Below, in pieces: positions 36,099 to 44,862 of a DNA stretch of 64,000 nt (the stretch's first letter is position 1; every line of letters begins with the position of its first letter). The stretch is from the NCBI GenBank assembly GCA_018712785.1, contig DVGK01000061.1, positions 1-64,000 on the forward strand, given 5' to 3'. The position numbers were made by a program, and so were the translations under genes. Origin of the DNA: Candidatus Choladousia intestinavium (GTDB taxonomy: Bacteria > Bacillota > Clostridia > Lachnospirales > Lachnospiraceae). The notes below the pieces were generated by a model. That model saw nothing but the letters and a program-made list of their open reading frames with translations, did no database searches and was not told where the DNA came from.

Positions 36099-36124
36099 TG
36101 CGGCAGAGAATTCGCCGCCGCCAT

Positions 36125-36364
36125 CTATAAATACCGGTACATTTCAGCGGCCGCCTCCTTCTTCACCGTTTCCTGCACAGACAACACCTCTACCCGCACG
36201 GCTTTTCCTCCAAACTGAATCTCTATGGTATCCCCCGGCTTTACAGACAGAGAAGCCTTGGCCTCTTTTCCATTCACCAGGACTCTTCCCGCGTCGCAGG
36301 CCTCGTTCGCCACTGTCCTGCGCTTAATGAGCCGGGATACCTTTAAATATTTGTCAAGACGCAT
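36125..36364 (-). CDS. rqcP: S4-domain RNA-binding protein RqcP
   Basis: 79 residues forming one S4 domain: MRLDKYLKVSRLIKRRTVANEACDAG in shorter pieces, GRVLVNGKEAK and the KPGDTIEI strand. RqcP (formerly YabO) helps RqcH add alanine tails to stalled nascent chains on the 50S subunit. The ATG at 36364 has GGAGGG before it; an upstream in-frame ATG at 36418 would extend into the HU terminator. It lies 85 bases before yabP. Confidence 0.9.
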   Translation of the reverse strand: MRLDKYLKVSRLIKRRTVANEACDAGRVLVNGKEAKASLSVKPGDTIEIQFGGKAVRVEVLSVQETVKKEAAAEMYRYL

Positions 36365-36420
36365 TTTTCCCTCCAAACCACAGAAAGTACCTTCTGCCGG
36401 CTTTCTGTTCTCAATCAACT

Positions 36421-36450
36421 TAAAAGAGAATCCTGGAAAGCAGGATTCTC
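36421..36450 (-). terminator. Terminator of the HU gene
   Basis: Perfect ten-base stem GAGAATCCTG/CAGGATTCTC with a five-base loop, followed by TTTTA on the minus strand. Confidence 0.85.
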
Positions 36451-36463
36451 AGTTCTTCTGTCC

Positions 36464-36739
36464 TTATTCGTTTACTAAATCCTTCAGTGCCTTTCCGGCT
36501 TTAAACTTCGGAGTCTTAGAAGCCGCGATCACCATGGTCTCGCCTGTCTGAGGATTTCTTCCCTCTCTGGCTGCTCTCTCGGATGTCTCAAACGTTCCGA
36601 AGCCTACCAGCTGAACCTTCTCACCGTTCTTTAACTGTTCTGCAACGACATCTACAAATGCCTTCAGCGCCTTTTCCGCGTCTTTCTTGGATAATTCTGT
36701 CTTCTCTGCGATTGCAGCAATTAATTCTGTCTTGTTCAT
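36464..36739 (-). CDS. hup: HU-family DNA-binding protein
   Basis: 91 residues, full length for [38 protein letters not shown]-type arm ([12 protein letters not shown]) and FKAGKALKD. It compacts the nucleoid. It has its own strong promoter and terminator, so it is expressed separately from its operon-like neighbours mazG and rqcP. Confidence 0.97.
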   Translation of the reverse strand: MNKTELIAAIAEKTELSKKDAEKALKAFVDVVAEQLKNGEKVQLVGFGTFETSERAAREGRNPQTGETMVIAASKTPKFKAGKALKDLVNE

Positions 36740-36841
36740 GGCTAAATTCCTCCTCTGGATTTATTTCTATCCTTATTCATCTTTTAGCAGATTTCCTGCC
36801 GCTGTGAACCTATTTTCTCATTCAAATAAGCCCTGGTATTA

Positions 36842-36870
36842 TTTATATAATGCCGCAGGTCTTTTGTCAA
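36842..36870 (-). promoter_or_regulatory. HU gene promoter
   Basis: Minus strand: perfect TTGACA (36865-36870), 17 bases, TATAAA (36842-36847). The -35 overlaps the last codons of mazG. Confidence 0.75.
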
Positions 36871-37376
36871 GGAATTTCCGAAGAAGATCGCTTCAGGTTC
36901 TCAATTACCTGGAGCGCCGCCCTGGAAAAAGCCTGTTTTTCCAGTTTTTCCCAGCCGGTAGGCTTCCCGGCCTTCTCCGCCCGCTTGATCTCTTCCCACT
37001 GTCCCGGGACTTCCTCCGGCAAGGAGGAACCGCTGCCGAATACATGGGGATGCCTCCGAATCATCTTCCGGGAAATGCCTTCGATTACATTCTCAATCGT
37101 AAATAATCCTTCCTCCTCCGCGATCTGGGAAAGCAGCACCACCTGAAGCAGTACATCCCCCAGCTCCTCGCAGAGATTCTCCGGATTTCCCGTAGCCTTA
37201 TACAGATCAATCCCGGCAACCGCTTCCGTCATCTCATTGATCATGCAGGGCTTCAGACTTTCCATGGTCTGGGCTCTGTCCCAGGGGCAGCCGTCTCTGC
37301 CCCTGAGCCTTGCCACAATTTCTCTGAATTTATCAAACTCTGAAATCCGCGTTTCCGATTCATGTCTCTGGTTCAT
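36867..37376 (-). CDS. mazG: MazG nucleoside triphosphate pyrophosphohydrolase
   Basis: 169 residues, one MazG domain: RLRGRDGCPWDRAQTMESL, EMTEAVAGI and the metal-binding EELGDVLLQVV. Single-domain MazG proteins hydrolyse NTPs or non-canonical dNTPs. The start codon shares a base with the stop of the phosphohexomutase gene. In Bacillus the homologous mazG domain (YabN) also precedes yabO/rqcP. Confidence 0.9.
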   Translation of the reverse strand: MNQRHESETRISEFDKFREIVARLRGRDGCPWDRAQTMESLKPCMINEMTEAVAGIDLYKATGNPENLCEELGDVLLQVVLLSQIAEEEGLFTIENVIEGISRKMIRRHPHVFGSGSSLPEEVPGQWEEIKRAEKAGKPTGWEKLEKQAFSRAALQVIENLKRSSSEIP

Positions 37377-39112
37377 TACAGCATCCTGTTAATCATTTCA
37401 AGAACCTGCGCTCCCAGAGCCTCAGATTTCGCATCCGCATCCTCCAGGGAGGTTCCTTTGATTCCATAGTAGAATTTTACCTTGGGCTCTGTACCGGAGG
37501 GTCTTACACAAAGCCATGCATCGTCCGTCAGATCATAGTAAAGCACGTTGGATGAGGGAAGACCGGTAGGCTTCACCTCTCCGGTGTCTGTATTCCGGAT
37601 CGTGTCCGCTTTGTAATCCCTTACAGCGGTCACAGTATAATCTCCGATCTTGGCCGGAGGATTCTTCCGGAGAGTATCCATGATCTCCTGAATCTTCTGG
37701 AGTCCTTCGATTCCCTTCAGGGTAATGGACTTAATATCATCCTTATAGTAGCCGTATCTCTCATAGAGCTCAATCATGGCATCCCACAGGGTTTTTCCCT
37801 GAGCCTTATAGAAGGCGGCTGCCTCTGCCAGAGCCATGGAGGCTACGATGGCGTCTTTATCGCGGGCGTGCGTGCCAATGAGACATCCATAGCTTTCCTC
37901 AAATCCGAAAAGATATGTGCCCTTCCCGCTCTTTTCAAAATTCAGGATCTGCTGTCCGATATACTTAAATCCTGTAAGCACCTCGATTAAGCCTGTCCCG
38001 TAGTATTTCGCGATGGCGTCTGCCATATTGGTGGTTACAATCGTCTTAATCAGCACTCCGTCCTCAGGAAGCCCCTGAAGCGCTTTCTTCTGGCCGATCT
38101 CATAGTCTGCCAGAAGGCATCCGGACATATTTCCGGTCAGAGTATGGTATTCTCCCGTCCTACTGTCCTTCACTCTCACACCCAGACGGTCTGCGTCCGG
38201 ATCCGTGGCCAGCACCAGATCCGCGTCGATCTCCTTTGCCAGCTTCAGCCCCAGTTCAAAAGCTTCGTCCGCTTCCGGGTTCGGATAGCTTACTGTGGGG
38301 AAATCTCCGTCAGGAAGTTCCTGCTCCTTTACTACATGCACGTTCTCGAATCCAAGCTCGGAGAGAACCCGTCTCACCGGAATATTTCCGGTTCCGTGGA
38401 GGGGTGTGTATACAATATTCAGATTCTTGCTCTCAGCAGCGATGGCCTCCGGATGAAGCACCAGGCTCTTCAGCTCTCCGATAAAAGCATCATCCACTTT
38501 GTCCCCGATCACTTCATACAGCCCTGCTTCTATGGCCGCGGCCTTATCCATGGTTTTCGCCGCCGTATATCCCGGCACCTTCTTCACCTCGGCCATAATT
38601 CCCGTATCGTGAGGCGGAGTAATCTGAGCGCCGTCCTCCCAGTATACCTTATAGCCATTGTATTCCGGCGGATTATGGCTGGCTGTAATATTAATGCCTG
38701 CCGTGCAGCCAAGCATACGAACCGCGAAAGAAAGCTCCGGCGTGGGGCGAAGGGATTCAAATACATACGCCTTAATTCCGTTGGCTGCCAGGCAAAGAGC
38801 CGCAAAATCCGCGAACTCCGGCGACATGTGCCTGGAATCATAGGCAATCGCCACTCCCCGATCCTTCCTGCCCAAGGAGAGAATGTAATTGGCCAGTCCC
38901 TGGGTGGCTCTCTGCACCACATACTGGTTCATCCGGTTCGTGCCCGCGCCGATAATCCCTCTCAGGCCCGCGGTTCCAAACTCCAGCTCCGTGTAAAACC
39001 GTTCCCGGATCTCTCCTTCATCCTCAGCGATCCCCCGAAGCTCCTCTTTGGTGGCCTCGTCAAAATACGGATCCTCCAGCCATTCTTCGTACGCTTTCCT
39101 ATAGTTCTCCAT
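37376..39112 (-). CDS. Phospho-sugar mutase (phosphoglucomutase/phosphomannomutase family)
   Basis: 578 residues, four-domain alpha-D-phosphohexomutase: active Ser in TASHNPPEYNGYK, Mg loop DPDADRLG, sugar loop GFEESYG and phosphate-binding RPSGTEPK. Length and wording fit the long Firmicute phosphoglucomutases (PgcA type) that interconvert glucose 1- and 6-phosphate. That would link it to the galactose genes and the amylase, but substrate choice is inferred. A perfect TATAAT at 39154-39159 lies upstream with a poor -35. Confidence 0.92.
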   Translation of the reverse strand: MENYRKAYEEWLEDPYFDEATKEELRGIAEDEGEIRERFYTELEFGTAGLRGIIGAGTNRMNQYVVQRATQGLANYILSLGRKDRGVAIAYDSRHMSPEFADFAALCLAANGIKAYVFESLRPTPELSFAVRMLGCTAGINITASHNPPEYNGYKVYWEDGAQITPPHDTGIMAEVKKVPGYTAAKTMDKAAAIEAGLYEVIGDKVDDAFIGELKSLVLHPEAIAAESKNLNIVYTPLHGTGNIPVRRVLSELGFENVHVVKEQELPDGDFPTVSYPNPEADEAFELGLKLAKEIDADLVLATDPDADRLGVRVKDSRTGEYHTLTGNMSGCLLADYEIGQKKALQGLPEDGVLIKTIVTTNMADAIAKYYGTGLIEVLTGFKYIGQQILNFEKSGKGTYLFGFEESYGCLIGTHARDKDAIVASMALAEAAAFYKAQGKTLWDAMIELYERYGYYKDDIKSITLKGIEGLQKIQEIMDTLRKNPPAKIGDYTVTAVRDYKADTIRNTDTGEVKPTGLPSSNVLYYDLTDDAWLCVRPSGTEPKVKFYYGIKGTSLEDADAKSEALGAQVLEMINRML

Positions 39113-39215
39113 TTTTCACCCTCCTGTTACGTGTTTTATCAACGATATAGGTAATTATATACTATCCAGTGAAAAAAGAAAACCGCAATTCCCGTATTTC
39201 AGTAAAAATTTGTCA

Positions 39216-40394
39216 TCAGTGATGGAACAGGCGGATTCCCGTAAACGCCATGGCCATTCCGTATTTATTGCAGGTATCGATCACATCCTGGTCTCTCACA
39301 GAACCTCCCGGCTGGGCGATATAGCACACGCCGCTCTTGCGGGCTCTCTCAATGTTGTCGCTGAAGGGGAAGAAAGCGTCGGAGCCCAGCGTCACCTCTG
39401 TCATCCCGGAAAGCCATTCCTTTTTCTCTTCTTCTGTAAATACATCCGGCTTCCTGGTAAAGACCTTTTCCCAGGCGCCGTCTGCCAGGACGTCCATATA
39501 CTCCGCTCCGATATATACATCAATGGCATTGTCCCTTTCCGCCCGGGTAATATTCTCCGCGAAGGGAAGCTCCATCACCTTTGGGCACTGACGCAGATAC
39601 CAGTTGTCCGCTTTCTGCCCTGCCAGACGGGTGCAGTGGACTCTGGACTGCTGGCCGGCTCCGATTCCGATGGCCTGTCCGTCCTTTACATAGCATACAG
39701 AATTAGACTGGGTATACTTCAGCGTAATCAGGGCAATCTTAAGATCCCGGAGGGCTTCGGAAGAAACCTCTTTCTTCTCCGTGACAAAGTTAGAAAGGAG
39801 GGCGTCATCAATTTTCAGATCCTGGCGTCCCTGCTCAAAGGTGATTCCGTACACCTGCTTGTGCTCCAGGGCCTCCGGCACATAAGCCTCATCAATCTGG
39901 ATTACGTTATAATTTCCTTTCTTCTTCTGCTTCAGGAGCTCCAGAGCTTCCTCTGTATAGCCGGGAGCAATCACGCCGTCGGAAACCTCGCGTTTAATCA
40001 GCATGGCCGTATCCCTGTCGCACACATCGGACAGAGCGATAAAATCTCCGAAGGAAGACATTCTGTCAGCCCCTCTGGCTCTGGCGTAAGCGCAGGCCAG
40101 GGGAGAAAGCTCTCCCAGATCGTCCACCCAGTAAATCTTCGCCAGTGTCTCAGTAAGAGGAAGTCCCACTGCCGCCCCCGCCGGTGAAACGTGTTTGAAA
40201 GAAGTAGCTGCCGGAAGCCCCGTTGCCTCTTTCAGCTCTTTTACAAGCTGCCAGCCGTTAAATGCGTCGAGAAAATTAATATATCCCGGCTTTCCGGAGA
40301 GAACCTTGATAGGAAGCTCGCTTCCATCCGCCATATAAATGCGGGAAGGCTTCTGATTGGGATTGCATCCATATTTTAACTGTAATTCTTTCAT
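39216..40394 (-). CDS. Stand-alone AICAR formyltransferase (PurH C-terminal type)
   Basis: 392 residues matching only the formyltransferase half of PurH: LKYGCNPNQKPSRIY, SFKHVSPAGAAVGLPL, KYTQSNSVCYVKDGQAIGIGAGQQSRVHC in shorter pieces, and SDAFFPFSDNIE. It formylates AICAR (ZMP) with 10-formyl-THF. The usual fused IMP cyclohydrolase domain is missing; that job falls to the gene 13 bases upstream. Both are governed by a ZTP riboswitch, whose ligand is this enzyme's substrate. Confidence 0.93.
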   Translation of the reverse strand: MKELQLKYGCNPNQKPSRIYMADGSELPIKVLSGKPGYINFLDAFNGWQLVKELKEATGLPAATSFKHVSPAGAAVGLPLTETLAKIYWVDDLGELSPLACAYARARGADRMSSFGDFIALSDVCDRDTAMLIKREVSDGVIAPGYTEEALELLKQKKKGNYNVIQIDEAYVPEALEHKQVYGITFEQGRQDLKIDDALLSNFVTEKKEVSSEALRDLKIALITLKYTQSNSVCYVKDGQAIGIGAGQQSRVHCTRLAGQKADNWYLRQCPKVMELPFAENITRAERDNAIDVYIGAEYMDVLADGAWEKVFTRKPDVFTEEEKKEWLSGMTEVTLGSDAFFPFSDNIERARKSGVCYIAQPGGSVRDQDVIDTCNKYGMAMAFTGIRLFHH

Positions 40395-40407
40395 TCCTGT
40401 TCTCCTC

Positions 40408-41121
40408 TCACTGATTCTTATTCACGATCTTCGTTTCACAATCTCCTGATGCCAGGTCGATATATCTCACAAACAGAGAAACCTTATTTTCTTCATTCAG
40501 GCTTTCCCAGAGCATTTTCGTAAAGTCCCCGCAGTCATCCGGAATATCCACAAGCTTCGGCTCCCCCTCAAAGCTTGGAAGGGGATTGCCGTCTCCCTGA
40601 TAGGTATGGATAAAGCGCCCTTCGCCGGGCTGGGGAGCATCATAGGAGAATGTATACCGCAAACACTCGTCCGGATTGCCGTTGCTGCTTTTCAGAATCG
40701 ACATTTCATAGGAGCACGCTCCATTTTCCACTGTAAGCACTGCGGAAATCCTGGGCGTATAGTTGGGAGCGTCCGGCTCAAATTTCCGGCTTTCAAGAGA
40801 GCCGGCAAAGCTTTTTCCCTGGCTCACCCCTTCATATACGGTATCCGTCTGATCTCCATTGGTCACAATGGTCTGATTGCCCAGAACGCGAACCGGGGCA
40901 TAGATAATCAGGCTCGGGTCTGTCAGCTTGGAGGGGTCGTAGGCCTGGGTCCGGATTCCCTGTCCATCCTCTACGAATATACGGTTTCTGCTGTTCTCGC
41001 TTCTCCCCATAATGAAATATGCCGCCACAGCCTTCCTGCCATCCCTGCTTCTTCCGATCACAATCCCTCTTCCCGGATAGCTGATTTCCTGCAGTTCCTT
41101 TTCCAAAGAAATTTTGTTCAT
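40408..41121 (-). CDS. purO: IMP cyclohydrolase, archaeal PurO type
   Basis: 237 residues resembling the PurO family: SYPGRGIVIGRSRDGRKAVAAYFIMGRSENSRNR in pieces, YAPVRVLGNQTIVTNGDQTDT, PNYTPRISA and FIHTYQGDGNPLPSF. PurO closes the ring of FAICAR to give IMP. It is unrelated in fold to the PurH cyclohydrolase domain. The ATG at 41121 has AAAGGAG upstream; an ATG 49 codons upstream would read through the riboswitch. It forms an operon with the formyltransferase. Confidence 0.88.
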   Translation of the reverse strand: MNKISLEKELQEISYPGRGIVIGRSRDGRKAVAAYFIMGRSENSRNRIFVEDGQGIRTQAYDPSKLTDPSLIIYAPVRVLGNQTIVTNGDQTDTVYEGVSQGKSFAGSLESRKFEPDAPNYTPRISAVLTVENGACSYEMSILKSSNGNPDECLRYTFSYDAPQPGEGRFIHTYQGDGNPLPSFEGEPKLVDIPDDCGDFTKMLWESLNEENKVSLFVRYIDLASGDCETKIVNKNQ

Positions 41122-41187
41122 CTGCACTTCTCCTTTCCTTTCCGCGCCATTTCTTCTCGCCCTGAAGGCTGTTTTTCTGACAATAGC

Positions 41188-41230
41188 AAAAAAGACCAGC
41201 CTCCGGACACTCTCTTTTGCCCAGACGGTC
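41188..41230 (-). terminator. Riboswitch-controlled terminator
   Basis: On the minus strand GACCG.CT.GGGCA pairs with TGTCC..AGG.TGGTC and is followed by TTTTTT (41188-41193). The 5' arm is the conserved end of the ZTP aptamer, so ligand binding should prevent the terminator and allow transcription. Confidence 0.7.
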
Positions 41231-41287
41231 GGCCTCTCACATTCTGCACTTCCTGTGGTCATTTCCACTTCCGTCAGTCATGCAGCT
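41218..41287 (-). ncRNA. ZTP/ZMP riboswitch (pfl motif)
   Basis: Minus strand: CTGCATGACTGACGGAAGTGG forms the first helix with CCAC.GGAAGTGCAG (41244-41285), then a linker, then the hallmark 3' element GCCGACCGTCTGGGCA (41218-41233). This is the pfl/ZTP aptamer layout: a helix with the GACTGACG internal loop, and a conserved CTGGGC hairpin joined by a pseudoknot. The predicted start of transcription from the promoter at 41294-41322 falls at the first aptamer base. The downstream genes consume ZMP and finish IMP synthesis, which fits the ligand. Confidence 0.85.
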
Positions 41288-41293
41288 GTCTAC

Positions 41294-41322
41294 ACCATAT
41301 CATTCTTTTTGTAAAAAATCAA
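41294..41322 (-). promoter_or_regulatory. Promoter of the ZTP riboswitch/purO transcript
   Basis: Minus strand: TTGATT (41317-41322), 17 bases, TATGGT (41294-41299) with an extended TGA before it. Just upstream, ten-base arms ATTTTACCGC and its complement (41329-41338, 41374-41383) could be an operator or the terminator of the preceding gene. Confidence 0.65.
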
Positions 41323-41389
41323 TCCCTAATTTTACCGCTGATGCCATTCCTTGCAGCCTCGCGGAATCCTTTGGCGGTAAAATCCGGTC

Positions 41390-41839
41390 TCAAAAAATCC
41401 ACATGCTCCACAGCAGAACTGCCATCATACAGGTCAGCGCAGCCGCAGGCCCTTTCCTCCGGTCCATTTCAAAGGCCAGAAGCCCCATACACGGAAGAAT
41501 CAGCAGAGCCGCCGGGGTCAGGCTTCCGCCCCTTCCCTGATAATAGCAGATCCAGGCTGCGTAATATCCGCATCCGCATGCCAGCGCGAAACCATCCCTC
41601 CAATTCAGCTCTCTCTTTTCCCCCGCATATCCTCTGTTTTTTAAAAGAGAGACTGTCAAAAAGCACAGAAGGCCGAGAATCAGCGTGCCCGCTTCCAGTA
41701 TTGCGCCGTGATTCTGTTCACTCAGAGCAGCTGCCGAAGCCGTCGCCGCCAGCCAGAGAAGAACCGGAGCCAAAAACAGAAGCCCGAGAACGCATCCCCA
41801 TAGATCAAATTCCCACGTGTATTTTTTGTTCCATCCCAT
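41390..41839 (-). CDS. Small polytopic membrane protein of unknown function
   Basis: 149 residues with four or five hydrophobic segments (LWGCVLGLLFLAPVLLWLAA, GTLILGLLCFLTVSLL, LTPAALLILPCMGLLAF, ALTCMMAVLLWSMWIF) and a short charged N-terminus. No family recognised. The ribosome site is weak (AGGAAG). It stands alone between the purine operon and an ABC-class ATPase gene; the 250 bases before it (41840-42089) hold only a weak ATCTGTTTT/AAAACAGAT hairpin. Confidence 0.6.
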   Translation of the reverse strand: MGWNKKYTWEFDLWGCVLGLLFLAPVLLWLAATASAAALSEQNHGAILEAGTLILGLLCFLTVSLLKNRGYAGEKRELNWRDGFALACGCGYYAAWICYYQGRGGSLTPAALLILPCMGLLAFEMDRRKGPAAALTCMMAVLLWSMWIF

Positions 41840-42089
41840 ACTTCCTGTTCACCCTTTCATCCGTATACGGATCCTCTGCCCGCGAGTGTGTCAGCACATG
41901 AATTTCCCGCGGCAGTACAGCCGGCAGGCGGATAAGTAAAGCTGTGCAGATTTGCCTGCCGCAGCTCGTTTATCCTCCTGCCGCCGAGGAACCGCTCTGT
42001 ATTTTCAGTAGTATAGGACAATTTTTTCTCCGGTGAAATCTGTTTTCTGTGAAAAACAGATAAAATCCCGGTAAAAATCATGAGATATG

Positions 42090-43742
42090 TCAGATCATCC
42101 GGTACCTCTGCAGACAGGCCAGAATCTCCTGGGCGCGCACTGCCGCCGGGGCGCCGGCTCCGTAATTTCTGGGAACCATGGAAAGCAGCCCGTCTTTTCG
42201 GATCTTCTCTTCTGCCAGAGCTGCCAGCTCCGCGGCCGTCCGCTTTCCGTTGGCCGCCCGCTCTAAAAGCCAGGGTATAATGTAAGCCAGGGCCGCCGTC
42301 TGAGTCTCGTCCACGATCTGCTCCAGATATCTTAGATCCACTTCTGTCTTGTCAAAGCTTAAGGTGTCCCATCCATGAACCCGGGCCTTCTCAATTCGCC
42401 GGGCGGTAACCGGCTTCTTTACCCAGGTCCGTTTTTCCGCCTTGCCCTCTGTCACTTCTTCCGCCAGAGCACGGGCCTTCTCTGTCACATCCTTTGCCAC
42501 ATAGCAGTCCATCTGAATCACTGTATCCGCCACAGACAGATAAGCTCCTGAGCTTCCCGCCACCAGTACGGTAGAGATGCCCAGATCCTGATACAGGCTG
42601 CGGATAAAGCGGATAAAAGGAGTAATTGGCTCCTTTTTATCCTCCACCAGCCGGGCCATCCGGTCATCCCGGACCATAAAGTTGGTAGCGGATGTGTCCT
42701 CATCAATCAAAAGCACCCGGCTGCCGCTGGCCAGAGCCTCCACCGTGTTGGCTGCCTGAGAGGTGCTGCCGCTGGCATTCTCCGTCACAAAATTTCTGGT
42801 ATCTGTGCCGCTGGGGAGATTGCTGATGAACATGGAAATATCCACCTGATGGATGCATCTTCCCTCTTCTGCCCGAAGCTTGAAGGCTGTCTCATCGGTA
42901 ATGACATATTCCCGTCCATCTCCCTGGATGTGGTTGTATACGCCCCGCTCCACAGCCTTCAGGAGGGTAGATTTCCCGTGATAGCCTCCTCCTACGATCA
43001 CCGTTATGCCCTTTTTTATCCCCATGCCTCTTAAGGGTCCCCGGTGAGGCAGATTCAAGGTCACCGCCGTACTCTCCGGGCTCTTAAAGGGAACCGCGCC
43101 CTTCATGGGTCTCTGGGAAATCCCGCTCTCTCTTGGCAGAACAGAACCGTCCGCCACGAAAGCGGCCAGCCCCTGCTTTTTTAACTCTTCCCGGATATAC
43201 TGCTGGTCGTCCGCCAGGGCAATGATCCCGTCCAGCTCCTTTTTCATCCCAGGCCCGAAGACAAAGGTCCTCCTGGCCGCCTCCGGAAGAAAGCCAAATA
43301 AAATCTGTTCCAGTTCTCCTGCGGCAATGGTTCTTCCATAGGCAGGGAAGCCCACTTCCAGACGCGCCTCCACTGTCCCGTCAGACAGAAGCACCGCTGT
43401 GCGCTCCAGCACCTCCTGCCCGGTCCGGCAGGCCGTAACCATTCCGCTCTTTCCGGAACCTCTGCGCTCCTGCCCTCCGCTTCTTAAATTTCTGTGAAGC
43501 CGCCGCAGAAGATAGTCTTCCGCGGCCATTTTCCTGTGGCGGCTTGCAAAATATTCCTCCGGAATGCTGTTTTTGTACAGCAGCCGCACCCTGGAGGGAG
43601 TGGCGAAGGGATCCCCCTGCACATGGTCGATGCACAGTATGTACGTTCCGAAATTATATTCCCCCTCCAGTATCTTATAGGCTTTATATCCTTTATGGTC
43701 GATCTGTTTCAGCTGTCTTTTTAATTCATCCTGGGTCTTCAT
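42090..43742 (-). CDS. Predicted ATPase of the ABC class (PF09818-like)
   Basis: 550 residues. Walker A is VGGGYHGKSTLLKA, a signature-like region is ENASGSTSQAANTVEAL, and Walker B is VLLIDEDTSATNFMV. The N-terminal half has the family opening KAYKILEGEYNFG...IDHVQGDPFATPSRVR in pieces. It has no membrane domain and no transporter partner nearby. The family is widespread but without an established function; some relatives have been linked to nucleic-acid metabolism only by inference. Confidence 0.85.
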   Translation of the reverse strand: MKTQDELKRQLKQIDHKGYKAYKILEGEYNFGTYILCIDHVQGDPFATPSRVRLLYKNSIPEEYFASRHRKMAAEDYLLRRLHRNLRSGGQERRGSGKSGMVTACRTGQEVLERTAVLLSDGTVEARLEVGFPAYGRTIAAGELEQILFGFLPEAARRTFVFGPGMKKELDGIIALADDQQYIREELKKQGLAAFVADGSVLPRESGISQRPMKGAVPFKSPESTAVTLNLPHRGPLRGMGIKKGITVIVGGGYHGKSTLLKAVERGVYNHIQGDGREYVITDETAFKLRAEEGRCIHQVDISMFISNLPSGTDTRNFVTENASGSTSQAANTVEALASGSRVLLIDEDTSATNFMVRDDRMARLVEDKKEPITPFIRFIRSLYQDLGISTVLVAGSSGAYLSVADTVIQMDCYVAKDVTEKARALAEEVTEGKAEKRTWVKKPVTARRIEKARVHGWDTLSFDKTEVDLRYLEQIVDETQTAALAYIIPWLLERAANGKRTAAELAALAEEKIRKDGLLSMVPRNYGAGAPAAVRAQEILACLQRYRMI

Positions 43743-43788
43743 ACTCTTTCCGTCCTTCTATTCCTTCCGTCCTTTCCTTTCCGGGCTG

Positions 43789-44751
43789 TCAGCTTCCCCA
43801 CTCCCGGCGAATCCGGTCCAAAAGCTCCATTACATACAGGGTATGCTTATGGGGCATCTCCGGGCATTCCAGTCTGCCCTCCTCCAGAGCGCGCTTACAG
43901 GAAAGCACCTCGTATTCGTAGCCTGTGATCTGTTCCGGCCGCTCAATGGTTTCTACCAGACGGTACTCATTGTCATAAATCCGGAACCGCTCAAAATTAT
44001 TGATATTGTCTACCTCCAGGTAGCCCTCGGTGCCGTAAATCACGCCCCGGCGTTCTGTCACAGCCTGCATAGTGGAAAACAGCCCCGCAGAAACACCGCC
44101 TGGATAGATAAAATTCAGAAATTCCTGTTTGTCTACGCCCGTGTCATGGCGAACCATGGAGGTGGAAATCTCCTGAATCTCATCGCCCAAAACCCAGGTG
44201 GCAAAATTGATGGTATATACCCCAAGATCCAGCAGCGCCCCTCCGGCCAGCTCCGGCCGTATCATTCGCTCTACCTGCATCAGGGAATACCCCAGGTTTG
44301 CCGTAAGTCCCACAATCTTCCCGATTCTTCCCTGTGTCAGAAGCTCTTTCAGCTTAAAGGACATGGGCATATACCGTACCCACATGGCTTCCGTGATAAA
44401 GACTCCCTTCTCGGCAGCCAGCCGAATCAGCGCTTTTGCCTCTGCTGCGTTTTCTGTAAAGGCCTTCTCGCACAGCACCGGCCTTCCGTGCTCAATGCAA
44501 AGCTTCGCGTGCTGATAGTGATGGGAATGGGGCGTTGCCACATAGATCAAATCCACATTTTCATCTGCCGCCAGATCCTCGTAGCTTCCGTATGCTCTCT
44601 CGGCTCCGTATGTATCCGCGAACTTTCTTGCTTTTTCATAGCTTCTGGCGGCCACCGCGTACAGGGTTACCTCCTCCATCTCTCTCACTGTGCCTGCCAT
44701 AGTTGCCGCGATTCCTCCGGCTCCCAAAATACCTAACCTTAACTTCTCCAT
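43789..44751 (-). CDS. Gfo/Idh/MocA-family oxidoreductase
   Basis: 320 residues. The N-terminal Rossmann fold has LGILGAGGIAATMAG; the catalytic Lys lies in VLCEKAFTEN, the family's EKP-type motif. The C-terminal half is the substrate-binding beta sheet. These enzymes oxidise or reduce sugar-like compounds with NAD(P). A GGGAGG site precedes the ATG. Neighbours do not indicate the substrate. Confidence 0.88.
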   Translation of the reverse strand: MEKLRLGILGAGGIAATMAGTVREMEEVTLYAVAARSYEKARKFADTYGAERAYGSYEDLAADENVDLIYVATPHSHHYQHAKLCIEHGRPVLCEKAFTENAAEAKALIRLAAEKGVFITEAMWVRYMPMSFKLKELLTQGRIGKIVGLTANLGYSLMQVERMIRPELAGGALLDLGVYTINFATWVLGDEIQEISTSMVRHDTGVDKQEFLNFIYPGGVSAGLFSTMQAVTERRGVIYGTEGYLEVDNINNFERFRIYDNEYRLVETIERPEQITGYEYEVLSCKRALEEGRLECPEMPHKHTLYVMELLDRIRREWGS

Positions 44752-44828
44752 CTTATATCCTCCCGAATACTGTCATTGACTACTACTGGAAAGTCTAACG
44801 TATATTTTCAAGAAATGCAAGATAAAAA

Positions 44829-44862
44829 GGGGCAGGCGTGTCAGCACACTAACCTTTCCCCC
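44829..44862 (-). terminator. Terminator overlapping the spoVAB stop codon
   Basis: Minus strand: GGGG..AGG..GTGT-GCTG-ACAC..CCT..CCCC followed by TTTTTAT. The TAG of spoVAB lies in the 5' arm. Confidence 0.65.

Noticed and set aside
38144-39154. A 336-codon plus-strand open frame over the phosphohexomutase gene
   Set aside because: Antisense shadow; the minus-strand protein has all active-site motifs.
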